Source: Algibacter mikhailovii
GTDB taxonomy: Bacteria; Bacteroidota; Bacteroidia; Flavobacteriales; Flavobacteriaceae
Length of the DNA stretch: 64,000 nucleotides
NCBI RefSeq assembly: GCF_014651495.1
Contig: NZ_BMWZ01000006.1
Span: 136,697 to 200,696 of the forward strand
Direction of reading: 5' to 3'
Notes under the pieces: model-generated
Database searches by the model: none
Seen by the model: only the letters and a program-made list of their open reading frames with translations
What the model was told of the DNA's origin: nothing
Made by a program: the position numbers and the translations under genes
Shown: one piece after another, positions 44,572-53,241 of the stretch
Layout of the letters: each line of letters starts with the position of its first letter
Position numbering within the stretch: the first letter of the stretch is position 1

Positions 44572-47139
44572 ATGAAAAAAACTTTTTTATTTCCATTACT
44601 AATTTTGGTTGTAACCATGTTTTCTTGCCCTAATTCAGTTGAAGAGACTTCTATTAGAACTAAAACGAACATCAACCGTGACTGGAGATTTACATTTAGT
44701 AATGAATCAGATGATTTCTCCGGCCAGTTGCAAGCAGGGAATACCTGGGATAACATTGGTTTGCCACATACATTTAGCCTACCATATTTTCGTTCTGAAA
44801 GTTTTTATGAGGGCTATGGCTGGTATCAAAAAGATTTAATTATTGAAAAAGCAAGTATAGGCAAACATATTTATTTAGAATTTGATGGTGTTTTTCAGGT
44901 AGCTGAAATATTCTTAAATGGTGCAAAGATAGGTGCGCACAAAGGTGGTTATACTGGTTTTGTGATTGATATTAGTGCAAAGGCTAAGGCAGGAAAAAAC
45001 CTTTTAGCAGTAAGGGTAAATAACGTTTGGGATGCTCAATTGGCACCTAGAGCTGGAGAGCACGTTTTTAGTGGAGGTATTTATAGAGATGTTTGTCTTA
45101 ATGTAACTAATAAATTACATATGGCTTGGAACGGGACTTTTGTAACAACACCCAACTTAAGCAAGGAAAAATCATCTGTAAACATCAAAACAGAAGTACA
45201 GAATACTAATGTTTTTGACCAAGAATTCACTCTGAAATCTGAACTTATTGACCCTCAAGGAAAAATTACAAATGAAGTTAGTACGGTTCATAAAATTAAA
45301 GCTGGTCATAGCTTTACTTATAATCAGAATATTGAAGATATAGATAATCCAAAATTATGGTCGCCAGAAACACCTAATTTATATAAAGTTAGATCGGCTA
45401 TTTATGTCGGCAAAAGTATAGTGGATCATTATGATACCACATTTGGATTTCGTTGGGTTGATTGGACAGCAGATAAAGGCTTTTTTCTTAATGGAGAACA
45501 TTTGTATTTAGAAGGTGCTAATGTGCATCAAGACCATGCAGGGTGGGGTGATGCAGTAACTAAAGCTGGTGTGTATCGCGATTTAAAACTAATGAAAGAT
45601 GCAGGGTTTAATTTGATTCGTGGTTCTCATTACCCGCACCATCCCTATTTTACAGAAGTATGTGACCAATTAGGACTCATGTTTCTTCCAGAAAATTGTG
45701 TTTGGGGCATTGGCGGATTTGGTGATGATGGCGATTGGAAATCTAGTACATATCCTATTCATAAAGCGGATATGGATGCTTATAATAATAGTGCAAAGCA
45801 AACCCTTTTGGAGCTTATTCGAATCAATAGAAATAGCCCATCTGTGATTGCGTGGAGTATGAGTAATGAACCATTCTTTTCAGCACATGCTGTGGAAACA
45901 GAGATGAAAGGTTTGCTTTCAGATTTAGTTGATTTGTCACATGAATTAGATGGATCTAGATTAGCAATGATTGGTGGTGCCCAGCGTAAAGATGTAGATG
46001 TTTTAGGTGATATTGCAGGGTATAATGGAGATGGTGCCAAGTTGTATAAAAATCCTGGTTTTCCTAATATGGTAAGTGAGTATGGTTCATGTGTTACAGA
46101 TCGTCCAGGTGATTATACACCATGTTGGAGCAGCCATATAAAGGATGGTGAAAAGCCAGAGTGGCGAAGTGGTCATGCTATTTGGTGTGGATTTGATCAT
46201 GGAAGTATAGCTGGTAATATGGGCGAAATGGGAATTGTTGATTTCTTTAGAATTCCTAAACGATCTTGGTACTGGTACAGACATTATTTTAAAGGGATTC
46301 CGGCTCCGGAGTGGCCAGTAAAAGGTACGCCTAAACGATTAATGTTATTTGCTGATAAAACTACAATTGAAGGAACCAATGCTACTGATGATGCTCACGT
46401 TAATGTAAAAGTAATAGGAGAAAATGGGAAACATATATCTAATAGTCCAGATGTGACATTAAGCATTATTTCTGGACCTGGTGAGTTCCCTACTGGAAGA
46501 AGCATTACCTTTAAAGAAACCACCTATAATGATATTCAGATATTAGATGGACATGCTGCCATAGAATTCAGAAGTTATGAAGGAGGTACAAGTGTTATTG
46601 AGGCTGCTTCCGAAGGTTTGGAATCTGCTCGAATTGAAATTATAACTACTGGAGAACCGAGATTTGTTGAAGGGAAAACACCTCTAGTTAAAGAGAGAGT
46701 TTATAAAGATTACCGCTTGTTAAAAGCTATTGAAAAAGGAGAGCCTGTTAAAGTTTCTGATACCAGACCAACACGTACCAACTCCACAGGTAGTAGTTTG
46801 CCGTCTTTGGCAAACGATGGTCATAAATGGACTAAGTGGAAACCGACACTGGTAAATGGAACTGTTTGGTGGGAATTGGACATGGAAAATTTTTATGATG
46901 TAGATCGCGTAGAACTTAGTTTTGTTTCTGATTTTAAAGGTTCAATTCTTATCGAAACCTCTTTAAATAAAAAAGAATGGAAAGGTGTTGATAAAAACAC
47001 GTATCACAATATTAAAGAGACTAAACGTATTATTGAAGATACGACCAAAGTGCGTTTTATAAGAATTAATTTATCTCCAAAAAACAGTGATGATGTTCTT
47101 GTAATTGGAGAATTTGAGGTATTTGGTAATACTAATTAA
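44572..47139 (+). CDS. GH2 family glycosidase with C-terminal discoidin (F5/8C) domain, lipoprotein
   Basis: An 855-residue GH2 enzyme. The SPII signal ends MFSC with anchor C19. Domains: jelly roll (about 30-190; YEGYGWYQKDL), Ig-like, TIM barrel from about 295 (EGANVHQDHAGWGDAV; RGSHYPHHPYFTEVCDQLG). The acid/base is E433 in SMSNEP and the nucleophile E503 in VSEYGSCV. An Ig-like domain (about 590-690) and a discoidin-type module (about 740-855; LANDGHKWTKWKP, WWELDMENFYDVDRVEL, VRFIRINLSPKN) close the protein. The discoidin module may bind galactose-containing glycans. It differs from the GH2s at 13431 and 18866 in active-site surroundings (HYPHH rather than HNP), so a different substrate is likely. 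It starts a transcription unit after a regulatory region. Confidence 0.93.
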   Translation: MKKTFLFPLLILVVTMFSCPNSVEETSIRTKTNINRDWRFTFSNESDDFSGQLQAGNTWDNIGLPHTFSLPYFRSESFYEGYGWYQKDLIIEKASIGKHIYLEFDGVFQVAEIFLNGAKIGAHKGGYTGFVIDISAKAKAGKNLLAVRVNNVWDAQLAPRAGEHVFSGGIYRDVCLNVTNKLHMAWNGTFVTTPNLSKEKSSVNIKTEVQNTNVFDQEFTLKSELIDPQGKITNEVSTVHKIKAGHSFTYNQNIEDIDNPKLWSPETPNLYKVRSAIYVGKSIVDHYDTTFGFRWVDWTADKGFFLNGEHLYLEGANVHQDHAGWGDAVTKAGVYRDLKLMKDAGFNLIRGSHYPHHPYFTEVCDQLGLMFLPENCVWGIGGFGDDGDWKSSTYPIHKADMDAYNNSAKQTLLELIRINRNSPSVIAWSMSNEPFFSAHAVETEMKGLLSDLVDLSHELDGSRLAMIGGAQRKDVDVLGDIAGYNGDGAKLYKNPGFPNMVSEYGSCVTDRPGDYTPCWSSHIKDGEKPEWRSGHAIWCGFDHGSIAGNMGEMGIVDFFRIPKRSWYWYRHYFKGIPAPEWPVKGTPKRLMLFADKTTIEGTNATDDAHVNVKVIGENGKHISNSPDVTLSIISGPGEFPTGRSITFKETTYNDIQILDGHAAIEFRSYEGGTSVIEAASEGLESARIEIITTGEPRFVEGKTPLVKERVYKDYRLLKAIEKGEPVKVSDTRPTRTNSTGSSLPSLANDGHKWTKWKPTLVNGTVWWELDMENFYDVDRVELSFVSDFKGSILIETSLNKKEWKGVDKNTYHNIKETKRIIEDTTKVRFIRINLSPKNSDDVLVIGEFEVFGNTN

Positions 47140-47186
47140 ATGAACCTAATAAATCTTTAGTCATAAAACTATTAAGCAATAAGAAG

Positions 47187-47977
47187 ATGATGTTTAAAAA
47201 ATATGGTTCAATTTTACTAATATTATTTTGCGCGTCAACCTTACTAGCACAAAGTAGAGAGAATAATAAATTAAAAGTGTTTATCCTATCCGGTTAATCT
47301 AAAATGAGGGGTTGGGGTAATAGTACTCAATTACCAGAGGAATTAAGTTCAGGATCGGAGAATAAACTCATTTTTGAAAAAGGTAAATGGCAACCATTAA
47401 AACCATTTAGTAAACCTAATAAGAGTATGCAAGCTAAGGGCAAACTAACTGAATTTCACTTTGGACCAGAAATAGCCTTAGCAAACGATATTTCAAAAGC
47501 ATACCCAAACGAAACTATCGGAATTATAAAAAGTGCCGCAGGTGGTTCAGGAATTTCTGCTTGGTCTCCAAAATGGACATTTCAAAAAGCAAATCGCACT
47601 GGTGATGGTAAAAAAGGTGATTTATACAAAAAACTAATTGAGAAAATAAAAGTGGCTCAAAAAGCAGCTGATGTTGAAATTGTTGGGTTTTTATGGCTGC
47701 AAAGTGGAAAGGATATGACTAAAATAGAAGTTAATAAAGAAAACATTATTAAAATGAAAGATAATCTACAACTTCAAAAAATCAAAAATACATGTTCAGG
47801 AGTTGGGCATGTTATTTTTGCAAGATTTCAAGCATAAGAAGATATACCGAATGTAAAAGTTGTTGTTTAAGAAAATTTTGAAAAACATCCTAAAACGTGC
47901 ATTACAAAACCAAAGGACAACTTGATTTAAGTAAAAATTATGCAAAATATTATTTAAATTTTATTAAAAATAATTAA
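47187..47977 (+). pseudogene. Broken SGNH (sialate O-acetylesterase-like) esterase
   Basis: A complete esterase can be traced from signal peptide to C-terminus but is interrupted. From ATG 47187 the frame encodes a signal peptide ending LLAQ and then VFILSG, where TAA (47295-47297) replaces the Gln of the catalytic SGQS motif; the frame continues SKMRGWGN. The middle is intact (ANDISKAYPNETIGIIKSAA; VGFLWLQSGKDM). Two more in-frame TAAs at 47835 and 47868 interrupt FARFQA / EDIPNVKVVV / ENFEKHPKT. A frameshift near 47900 then moves the end, HYKTKGQLDLSKNYAKYYLN, to another frame ending at 47977. It is inactive unless read through; a protein starting at 47304 would lack the nucleophile motif and signal. 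Intact relatives are at 27167 and 52318. Confidence 0.85.
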
Positions 47978-47984
47978 TTCCCAT

Positions 47985-49889
47985 ATGAACACATCACGTA
48001 TCTTAGTTACACTTTTTATTTATTTATTCGTCTTCCAAGGGGTAATTGCCCAAGATAGTTGGCGCTTTATCAATATTCCTGATTATCATAAATCAGAAGG
48101 GCTAAGTGCAGAAAGCGATGAGATAAGACAAGAAAGAATTAAAGAACAACAAGAAGGCTTTGTTGATATGTTCAATCAACATGGAGGAGAACTCATTACA
48201 ATTCCCGGCGATATTGTTAGCGGGCATTGGTATAGAAAAAAGTTTCTCAAAAAGTTTAAATCCAATCCGAAATTTGCAAATTATTCCACGTCTCAAGTGG
48301 TTTCAGAAGCTTGTAAAAGAAGCTTTGGTGGCTTGAAGCAAATTATTCATGATGCTGGGTATAAAAATTTATTAGTCGCCGTTGGTGATCATGAAATAGG
48401 AGATAATCCTTGGTCTAAAAACTCAGAGGTTGTGAAACATATACCTACTTTTAGAAAAGAGTTTGCATCTGTTTTTACCAAAGATAATTATGGTAACTCT
48501 CGTTTCACAAAAAATATTGGGAGTGCATTACCAAGACCAATTGGAACCATATACGAGCATACCTCCAATGCATATCAGTATAAAAATATTCTGTTTATTA
48601 CGCTTGATATGTTCCGATTTGATTCTAAAGACAAAATTTTGGGCGGCCAAGGTGTTGTTACGGGTGATATATCTGGAAAACATTTTGATTGGTTAGAAAG
48701 TGTATTGAAAGAATCTCAAAATTTAGAATCCATCAATCATATTGTTGTACAATCACACCTACCTATTATTTATCCTGTTAGAAAATATGCCAGTAGTGGT
48801 ATGTTGGTTGATGACAGTGAAAGTGAAAAAATATTAAACCTATTTAGAAAGTATCATGTCGATTTGTACTTAGCAGGAGAAGTGCATATGAATACCGTTA
48901 CCAAAGACCCAAAGTCAGATTTAATTCAGTTTGTAGGACGCGGGAATGATTTATCAAACCTCACCACGGTAGATGTAGAAAAGGATTTGTTAAGTTTAGT
49001 GACTTATCATAATAATGGAGACGTTTTGGGAAGTATAGTAATTGATAAAAGAGGTAATCGTACAAAAATAAAAGGCAAAGGTTTATTAACACCTATCAAC
49101 CCAAAAGGCTTACAAATTCATTGGAGTTTTGATGAGGTCTTAAATCCAAAGCAATATAAGAGTAGTGTGGACGGGACGTTTCCAAAACAAGGAAAACACA
49201 ATCCGTTGATGAATCAAATTAAATCTCCAAAGGCATACTTAAATGATGGCGCTTTTAACTATGATTATTCCCTAATTGGAGAACAAGTAGAAATAAAAGA
49301 TGGAATTATTGGGAGTGCAGCTAAAATTGACACAAAATCAAAATTATTTGTATTGCCTATTGGGCCACTAGATGCTGGTTATGAAAGAACCATTGCTTGT
49401 TGGGTTAAAACAAATGAATCTGGTAGGCAATTAATTTTTAATAGCGGTTCTTTTTGGAGTAAAAAAGGACAGTTTTTCAATCTTAGCCTTAATGAAGGTA
49501 ATTTAGAATTGTCTCTAAGGCCAGAAATTTATACCCATACAAAGGGCATGAAAATAAACGATGGTAATTGGCATCATTTAGCGATTGTTTTGCCAGAAAA
49601 GCATGGGGCATTGGTAGACATCCAATTGTTTGTAGATGGAAAAGAAATTAAAGAAAACCATACTGAACGTGCCGGAACAAAAATAAAGACATCTCAAGCC
49701 AATTGGATGTCAATAGCAACGCAAGTTTCAACCTATAAAACAGACCTTTATAAAGTTATGGGGATGAAAAATTACAAAGGTCTTCTAGATGATTTTTGTA
49801 TATGGACAAGAGCTTTTAATGAGAAATATATAATGCAATTATATTTAGAAGGATTAAAAGGCGTTAGTGCACTTGAGCTTGAAAAATAA
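47985..49889 (+). CDS. Calcineurin-like metallophosphoesterase fused to a LamG-like domain, secreted
   Basis: A 634-residue protein with an SPI signal (FQGVIAQ). Residues about 28-330 form a metallophosphoesterase domain with all metal motifs: DxH as D33/H35 in PDYH, D76 in GDIVSG, D135-H136 in GDHE (Asp where the usual motif has Asn), H258 in QSHLP, and E299-V-H301 in GEVHM. Residues about 360-630 are a concanavalin/LamG-like domain (LQIHWSFDEV; RTIACWVKT; DGNWHHLAIVLP; LFVDGKEI), likely glycan-binding. The fusion suggests hydrolysis of a phosphate or other ester on a polysaccharide, or a divergent role beside the sulfatases. It follows the dead esterase by 8 bp. Its substrate is unknown and the gene is unusual for a sulfated-galactan PUL. 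Confidence 0.85.
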   Translation: MNTSRILVTLFIYLFVFQGVIAQDSWRFINIPDYHKSEGLSAESDEIRQERIKEQQEGFVDMFNQHGGELITIPGDIVSGHWYRKKFLKKFKSNPKFANYSTSQVVSEACKRSFGGLKQIIHDAGYKNLLVAVGDHEIGDNPWSKNSEVVKHIPTFRKEFASVFTKDNYGNSRFTKNIGSALPRPIGTIYEHTSNAYQYKNILFITLDMFRFDSKDKILGGQGVVTGDISGKHFDWLESVLKESQNLESINHIVVQSHLPIIYPVRKYASSGMLVDDSESEKILNLFRKYHVDLYLAGEVHMNTVTKDPKSDLIQFVGRGNDLSNLTTVDVEKDLLSLVTYHNNGDVLGSIVIDKRGNRTKIKGKGLLTPINPKGLQIHWSFDEVLNPKQYKSSVDGTFPKQGKHNPLMNQIKSPKAYLNDGAFNYDYSLIGEQVEIKDGIIGSAAKIDTKSKLFVLPIGPLDAGYERTIACWVKTNESGRQLIFNSGSFWSKKGQFFNLSLNEGNLELSLRPEIYTHTKGMKINDGNWHHLAIVLPEKHGALVDIQLFVDGKEIKENHTERAGTKIKTSQANWMSIATQVSTYKTDLYKVMGMKNYKGLLDDFCIWTRAFNEKYIMQLYLEGLKGVSALELEK

Positions 49890-50254
49890 GTTGGGTGCAA
49901 TGAAAATATATTTTCTAATTTAAGTTTAAGGTTTACGATGGGTTATTCCTTATAAAGCTACCTTCAATGCTTTACATAACCATCAATTTTATTGGTTTAA
50001 ACTCCTAAATGATTATGTGTTAGTTTTGGGTTCTTTTGTGTTAATAGAGCTGTTTAGGTTTTGCTAAATTGCACTCTAGTTATTGTTACACAGGATACTT
50101 TTAAGGTTTCAAATTCTTCATTAGTAAGGTTTTTAAGATTTCAGTTTAGAGAGAAAAATGAAGATGCTTCAGATATTGTTGGGGGAGTTGAAGATTTTGT
50201 AAGTACACAATAGCGAGACCTTTTTTTGTATTAAATAATTTCAGTTTTAAAAAA
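49890..50254. promoter_or_regulatory. Intergenic regulatory region upstream of the second GH50-like gene
   Basis: 365 bp without a credible gene. It contains copy 2 of the 65-bp element (50011-50074) with a TAnnTTTG-like TAGTTTTG at 50021-50028 inside it. Downstream lies a purine-rich stretch and CTTTTTTTG shortly before the start codon. It most likely carries the promoter of the 50255-60357 transcription unit. Nothing else is recognised. Confidence 0.55.
50011..50074 (+). repeat. 65-bp promoter element, copy 2
   Basis: Starts GATTATGTGTTAGTTTTGGG and ends TGCTAAATTGCAC. It aligns with 44369-44433 over its whole length with one gap. The central palindrome of copy 1 is degenerate here (TTTTGTGTTAATAGAGC). 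Copy 1 lies 139 bp and copy 2 181 bp before the following start codon. Confidence 0.6.
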
Positions 50255-52321
50255 ATGATAAGATCTAAACTATTAATTTTTATTTGTCTTTTTGGTTATG
50301 TTTTTAAACAACAGGCTCAAAACAAAATACTTGTTGATGTTTCGCAGGATTATGTTACTTCTTATGTGAAAGTAAAAAATGCAAAAGCCCGTTTTAGACC
50401 AGATAAATCCATTGTGATAGACATGGAAAAATCAAAACCTTTAGTGGAGTTGTATGCGCCAGAGACGCACTGGGATTTGCATAATAATACATCCGTTGCA
50501 TTTGAGGTGGAAAACTTGGGAGAAACTTCAATAATGTTAAATTGCCATATAGATAATCATAAATGGAGTGAAGGCCTGCTCATACTTAACCCTGGAGAAA
50601 ATGGAGTGATGCGGGTTCTAATTAAAGGAAATAAATTAGCCGAACAACACCCTTTGAAACGATCTTATTTGAAAATGAATGGGCTTCCTGGGGGCTATCT
50701 AGATCATTGGGATCCTTTAGATGCTGCTCATGTAAAAAAGATTAGTCTTTCACTTATTAATCCAAAAACAGGAGCAAAATTAAGTATCAGGAAATTAATA
50801 GCAGAAGGAGATTTACTAGCAAAATCATACAATGAAATTCAAAAAACGGGGTTCCCTTTTATTGATATTTATGGGCAGTTTACTAAAAAGGAATGGCAAG
50901 GAAAAATACATATCGACCTTGATTTTAAAATAGCTAAAGAAAAGGAGTTAAAGGATTTAAATGCATCGCCTTCCCCTAAAAACAGGAGTAAATATGGCGG
51001 ATGGACTAGTGGCCCAAAACTAAAAGCAACTGGTCATTTTAGAGTAGAAAAAGTAAAAGGTAAATGGTGGTTTGTAGACCCAGATGGGTATTTGTTTTGG
51101 TCTCATGGTATTACTGGTGTTGCTAATGATGGCGCAGTTACACAAGTAGCAGGTAGAAAACATTACTTTTCAAAACTACCAAAGAAAGGAACCGCATCAT
51201 ATGCATTTGCTAAAGAAAAAAAAGGAAAAGTTGTAAGTTATAATTTTACGGCTTCAAATTTATTACGAAAGTACGGTAAAGATTGGAGTGCGATTAAAAG
51301 TGAATTGGCACATAAAAGGCTTCGTAGCTGGGGAATGAATACTATAGGGAACTGGTCTGATACGGACACCTATATGCAACGAAAAACCCCATACACTGTT
51401 AATGTGGCTTATACGAAAAGAAAGATAGGTGGAATTCTTAAATTTCCTGATGTTTTTGATGCTAATTTTAAAACAAATTTGCAAAAAGGATTTCTTAAGC
51501 AAAGCAAAACTTGGAATGACGACTACTGCATTGGCTATTTTGTTGACAATGAACTGCACGATTGGGGAAAGATTGGGAAATTAGTTTTGACATTTCCAGC
51601 AAATGCTAATGCAAAAATTGAATTGATAAATTTTCTTAGAAATAAATACTCAGAGATAACTAGTCTAAATTCTGCATGGAAAACTGGATATAAGTCATGG
51701 AATGAGCTTTTGAATTCAAAACAAAAAGCAAAAGGAAAAGTTGCATTTTCAGACCTTTTAGATTTTGAAAAAATAGTGGTTGATCTTTATTATAAAACAT
51801 GTAAAGAGGTTATAGAAGAAAAAGCACCTAATAAATTGTACTTGGGAAGTCGTTTACATAATCATTATTATCCTAATAATTTGTCTCATCAAAAGTGGAT
51901 TGTTCCAATAGCGGCAAAATATTGCGATGTGATAAGCTTCAACCGATACCGTTTTGTACCTAATGATTTAAAACCACACGATATTACCATTGATAAACCA
52001 ATTATTATAGGGGAATTCCATTTTGGTGCGTTAGATAGGGGAATGCTACATACAGGGCTGCGGTCTGTTCAAAATCAAGAGCAAAGAGGCAAGGCTTATG
52101 TAGCTTATTTAAAAGGAGCATTAGAAAACCCTTATTTGGTAGGGGCGCATTGGTTTCAATATAGCGAGCAAGCTGTAACTGGTCGTGGAGATGGTGAAAA
52201 TTATCAAATTGGTTTTTTAGATGTATGTGATACGCCTTATCAAGAAACCATTGATGCTAGTCGTGAAATTGGTTGCAAAATGTATAGAGTAAGAGAACAA
52301 GCCAAACAAAATATAAAATGA
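50255..52321 (+). CDS. GH50-like glycoside hydrolase (clan GH-A), secreted
   Basis: A 688-residue paralogue of the 35802 protein. The signal peptide (FGYVFKQQAQ) precedes an N-terminal beta-sandwich (ETHWDLHNNTSVAFEVENLG) and a TIM barrel opening with GHFRVEKVKGKWWFVDPDG and LFWSHGI, the GH50-type block. The predicted acid/base is E433 in VDNELHDWG and the nucleophile E587 in IGEFHFGALDRG. The stretch from about 450 (NFLRNKYSEITSLNSAWKT) is typical of GH42/GH50-like barrels. The stop codon overlaps the next start (ATGA), so it is translationally coupled to an SGNH esterase. Relative to the 35802 copy it is divergent enough to suggest a different sulfation pattern or position on the chain. Confidence 0.8.
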   Translation: MIRSKLLIFICLFGYVFKQQAQNKILVDVSQDYVTSYVKVKNAKARFRPDKSIVIDMEKSKPLVELYAPETHWDLHNNTSVAFEVENLGETSIMLNCHIDNHKWSEGLLILNPGENGVMRVLIKGNKLAEQHPLKRSYLKMNGLPGGYLDHWDPLDAAHVKKISLSLINPKTGAKLSIRKLIAEGDLLAKSYNEIQKTGFPFIDIYGQFTKKEWQGKIHIDLDFKIAKEKELKDLNASPSPKNRSKYGGWTSGPKLKATGHFRVEKVKGKWWFVDPDGYLFWSHGITGVANDGAVTQVAGRKHYFSKLPKKGTASYAFAKEKKGKVVSYNFTASNLLRKYGKDWSAIKSELAHKRLRSWGMNTIGNWSDTDTYMQRKTPYTVNVAYTKRKIGGILKFPDVFDANFKTNLQKGFLKQSKTWNDDYCIGYFVDNELHDWGKIGKLVLTFPANANAKIELINFLRNKYSEITSLNSAWKTGYKSWNELLNSKQKAKGKVAFSDLLDFEKIVVDLYYKTCKEVIEEKAPNKLYLGSRLHNHYYPNNLSHQKWIVPIAAKYCDVISFNRYRFVPNDLKPHDITIDKPIIIGEFHFGALDRGMLHTGLRSVQNQEQRGKAYVAYLKGALENPYLVGAHWFQYSEQAVTGRGDGENYQIGFLDVCDTPYQETIDASREIGCKMYRVREQAKQNIK

Positions 52322-53232
52322 TGAAACAAAAGCTACTTATTCTTTTATTGCTTTTTCCATTAGTAGCTATTGGCCAGCGAAAAGAAAAAGACACTATACG
52401 GTTATACTATCTTGGAGGACAATCCAATATGGATGGTTATGGTTATAATAAAGATTTGCCAAATTCACTAAATAAAGCATTTGAAAACGTTTGGATTTTT
52501 CATGGAAATCCTGTGCCTGATGAAAATAGTTCAGGAGGACAAGGTACATGGGAAACATTGAAGCCAGGTCATGGTGTTGGTTTTTCTTCTTATGAGAATA
52601 AAAACAAATTATCGAAAAGATTTGGTATTGAACTTTCTTTTGCTCAAAAATTACAAGAATATTATCCTAATGAAAAAATGGCTTTCATAAAATATTCAAG
52701 AGGTGGTTCATCAATTGACAGCCTTGCTGCAGGAAAATTTGGTTCTTGGGAACCAGATTTTAATGGAAAAACTGGAGTTAATCAATATGATCATTTTTTA
52801 AAAACCATTAGAAATGCTCATGAGTATGGAGATATTAATGGAGATGGAATTGAAGATTATTTATTACCAATGGGCATTATTTGGATGCAAGGTGAAAGCG
52901 ATGGAGATAAAACAGAAGAAATAGCTAGCCGATATTACATACAACTAAGACGACTCATGGATTTAATCCGGGCGAGCCTGCTTTCAGATGATTTGCCAGT
53001 GGTAATTGGCAAGATTTCTGATTCACATAATATTGATACAGGTATAGTTTGGCCTTTTGGTGATTTGGTGCAGTATGCCCAAGAGAAATATGCTAAAACT
53101 GATAAAAATGCAGCCATTGTAAGAAGTACAAGAAACTATAAATATTCAGATCGATGGCATTATGACAGTAATGGTTATATCGATTTAGGAAAAGAATTTG
53201 CTCTAGCAGTTTACCAATTGAATCAAAATTAA
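52318..53232 (+). CDS. SGNH esterase, sialate O-acetylesterase-like
   Basis: A 304-residue secreted esterase with signal peptide (LLFPLVAIGQ). The catalytic serine is S36 in GGQSNMDGYG, the oxyanion/structural blocks are YSRGGSSID and IWMQGESDGDKTEE, and the catalytic His is H281 in RWHYDSNG. A short EF-hand-like insert, YGDINGDGIEDY, is seen near residue 175. It is a compact single-domain member, unlike the 650-residue enzyme at 27167. It overlaps the GH50-like gene by 4 bases and precedes a sulfatase by 9 bp. The likely role is removal of O-acetyl groups from the glycan before glycosidases act; the exact ester is unknown. Confidence 0.9.
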   Translation: MMKQKLLILLLLFPLVAIGQRKEKDTIRLYYLGGQSNMDGYGYNKDLPNSLNKAFENVWIFHGNPVPDENSSGGQGTWETLKPGHGVGFSSYENKNKLSKRFGIELSFAQKLQEYYPNEKMAFIKYSRGGSSIDSLAAGKFGSWEPDFNGKTGVNQYDHFLKTIRNAHEYGDINGDGIEDYLLPMGIIWMQGESDGDKTEEIASRYYIQLRRLMDLIRASLLSDDLPVVIGKISDSHNIDTGIVWPFGDLVQYAQEKYAKTDKNAAIVRSTRNYKYSDRWHYDSNGYIDLGKEFALAVYQLNQN

Positions 53233-53241
53233 TCGAAAAAT

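Noticed and set aside
47187-47977. TAA read as glutamine (recoding), since at least the first TAA in the esterase sits where Gln is expected
   Set aside because: Normal genes throughout the window end in TAA, and this gene also has a frameshift near 47900, so decay explains it better than recoding.
44369-50074. The 65-bp repeat as ends of a mobile element carrying 44.4-50 kb
   Set aside because: No transposase or integrase lies between the copies, the repeats are imperfect, and both sit in promoter positions on the same strand.
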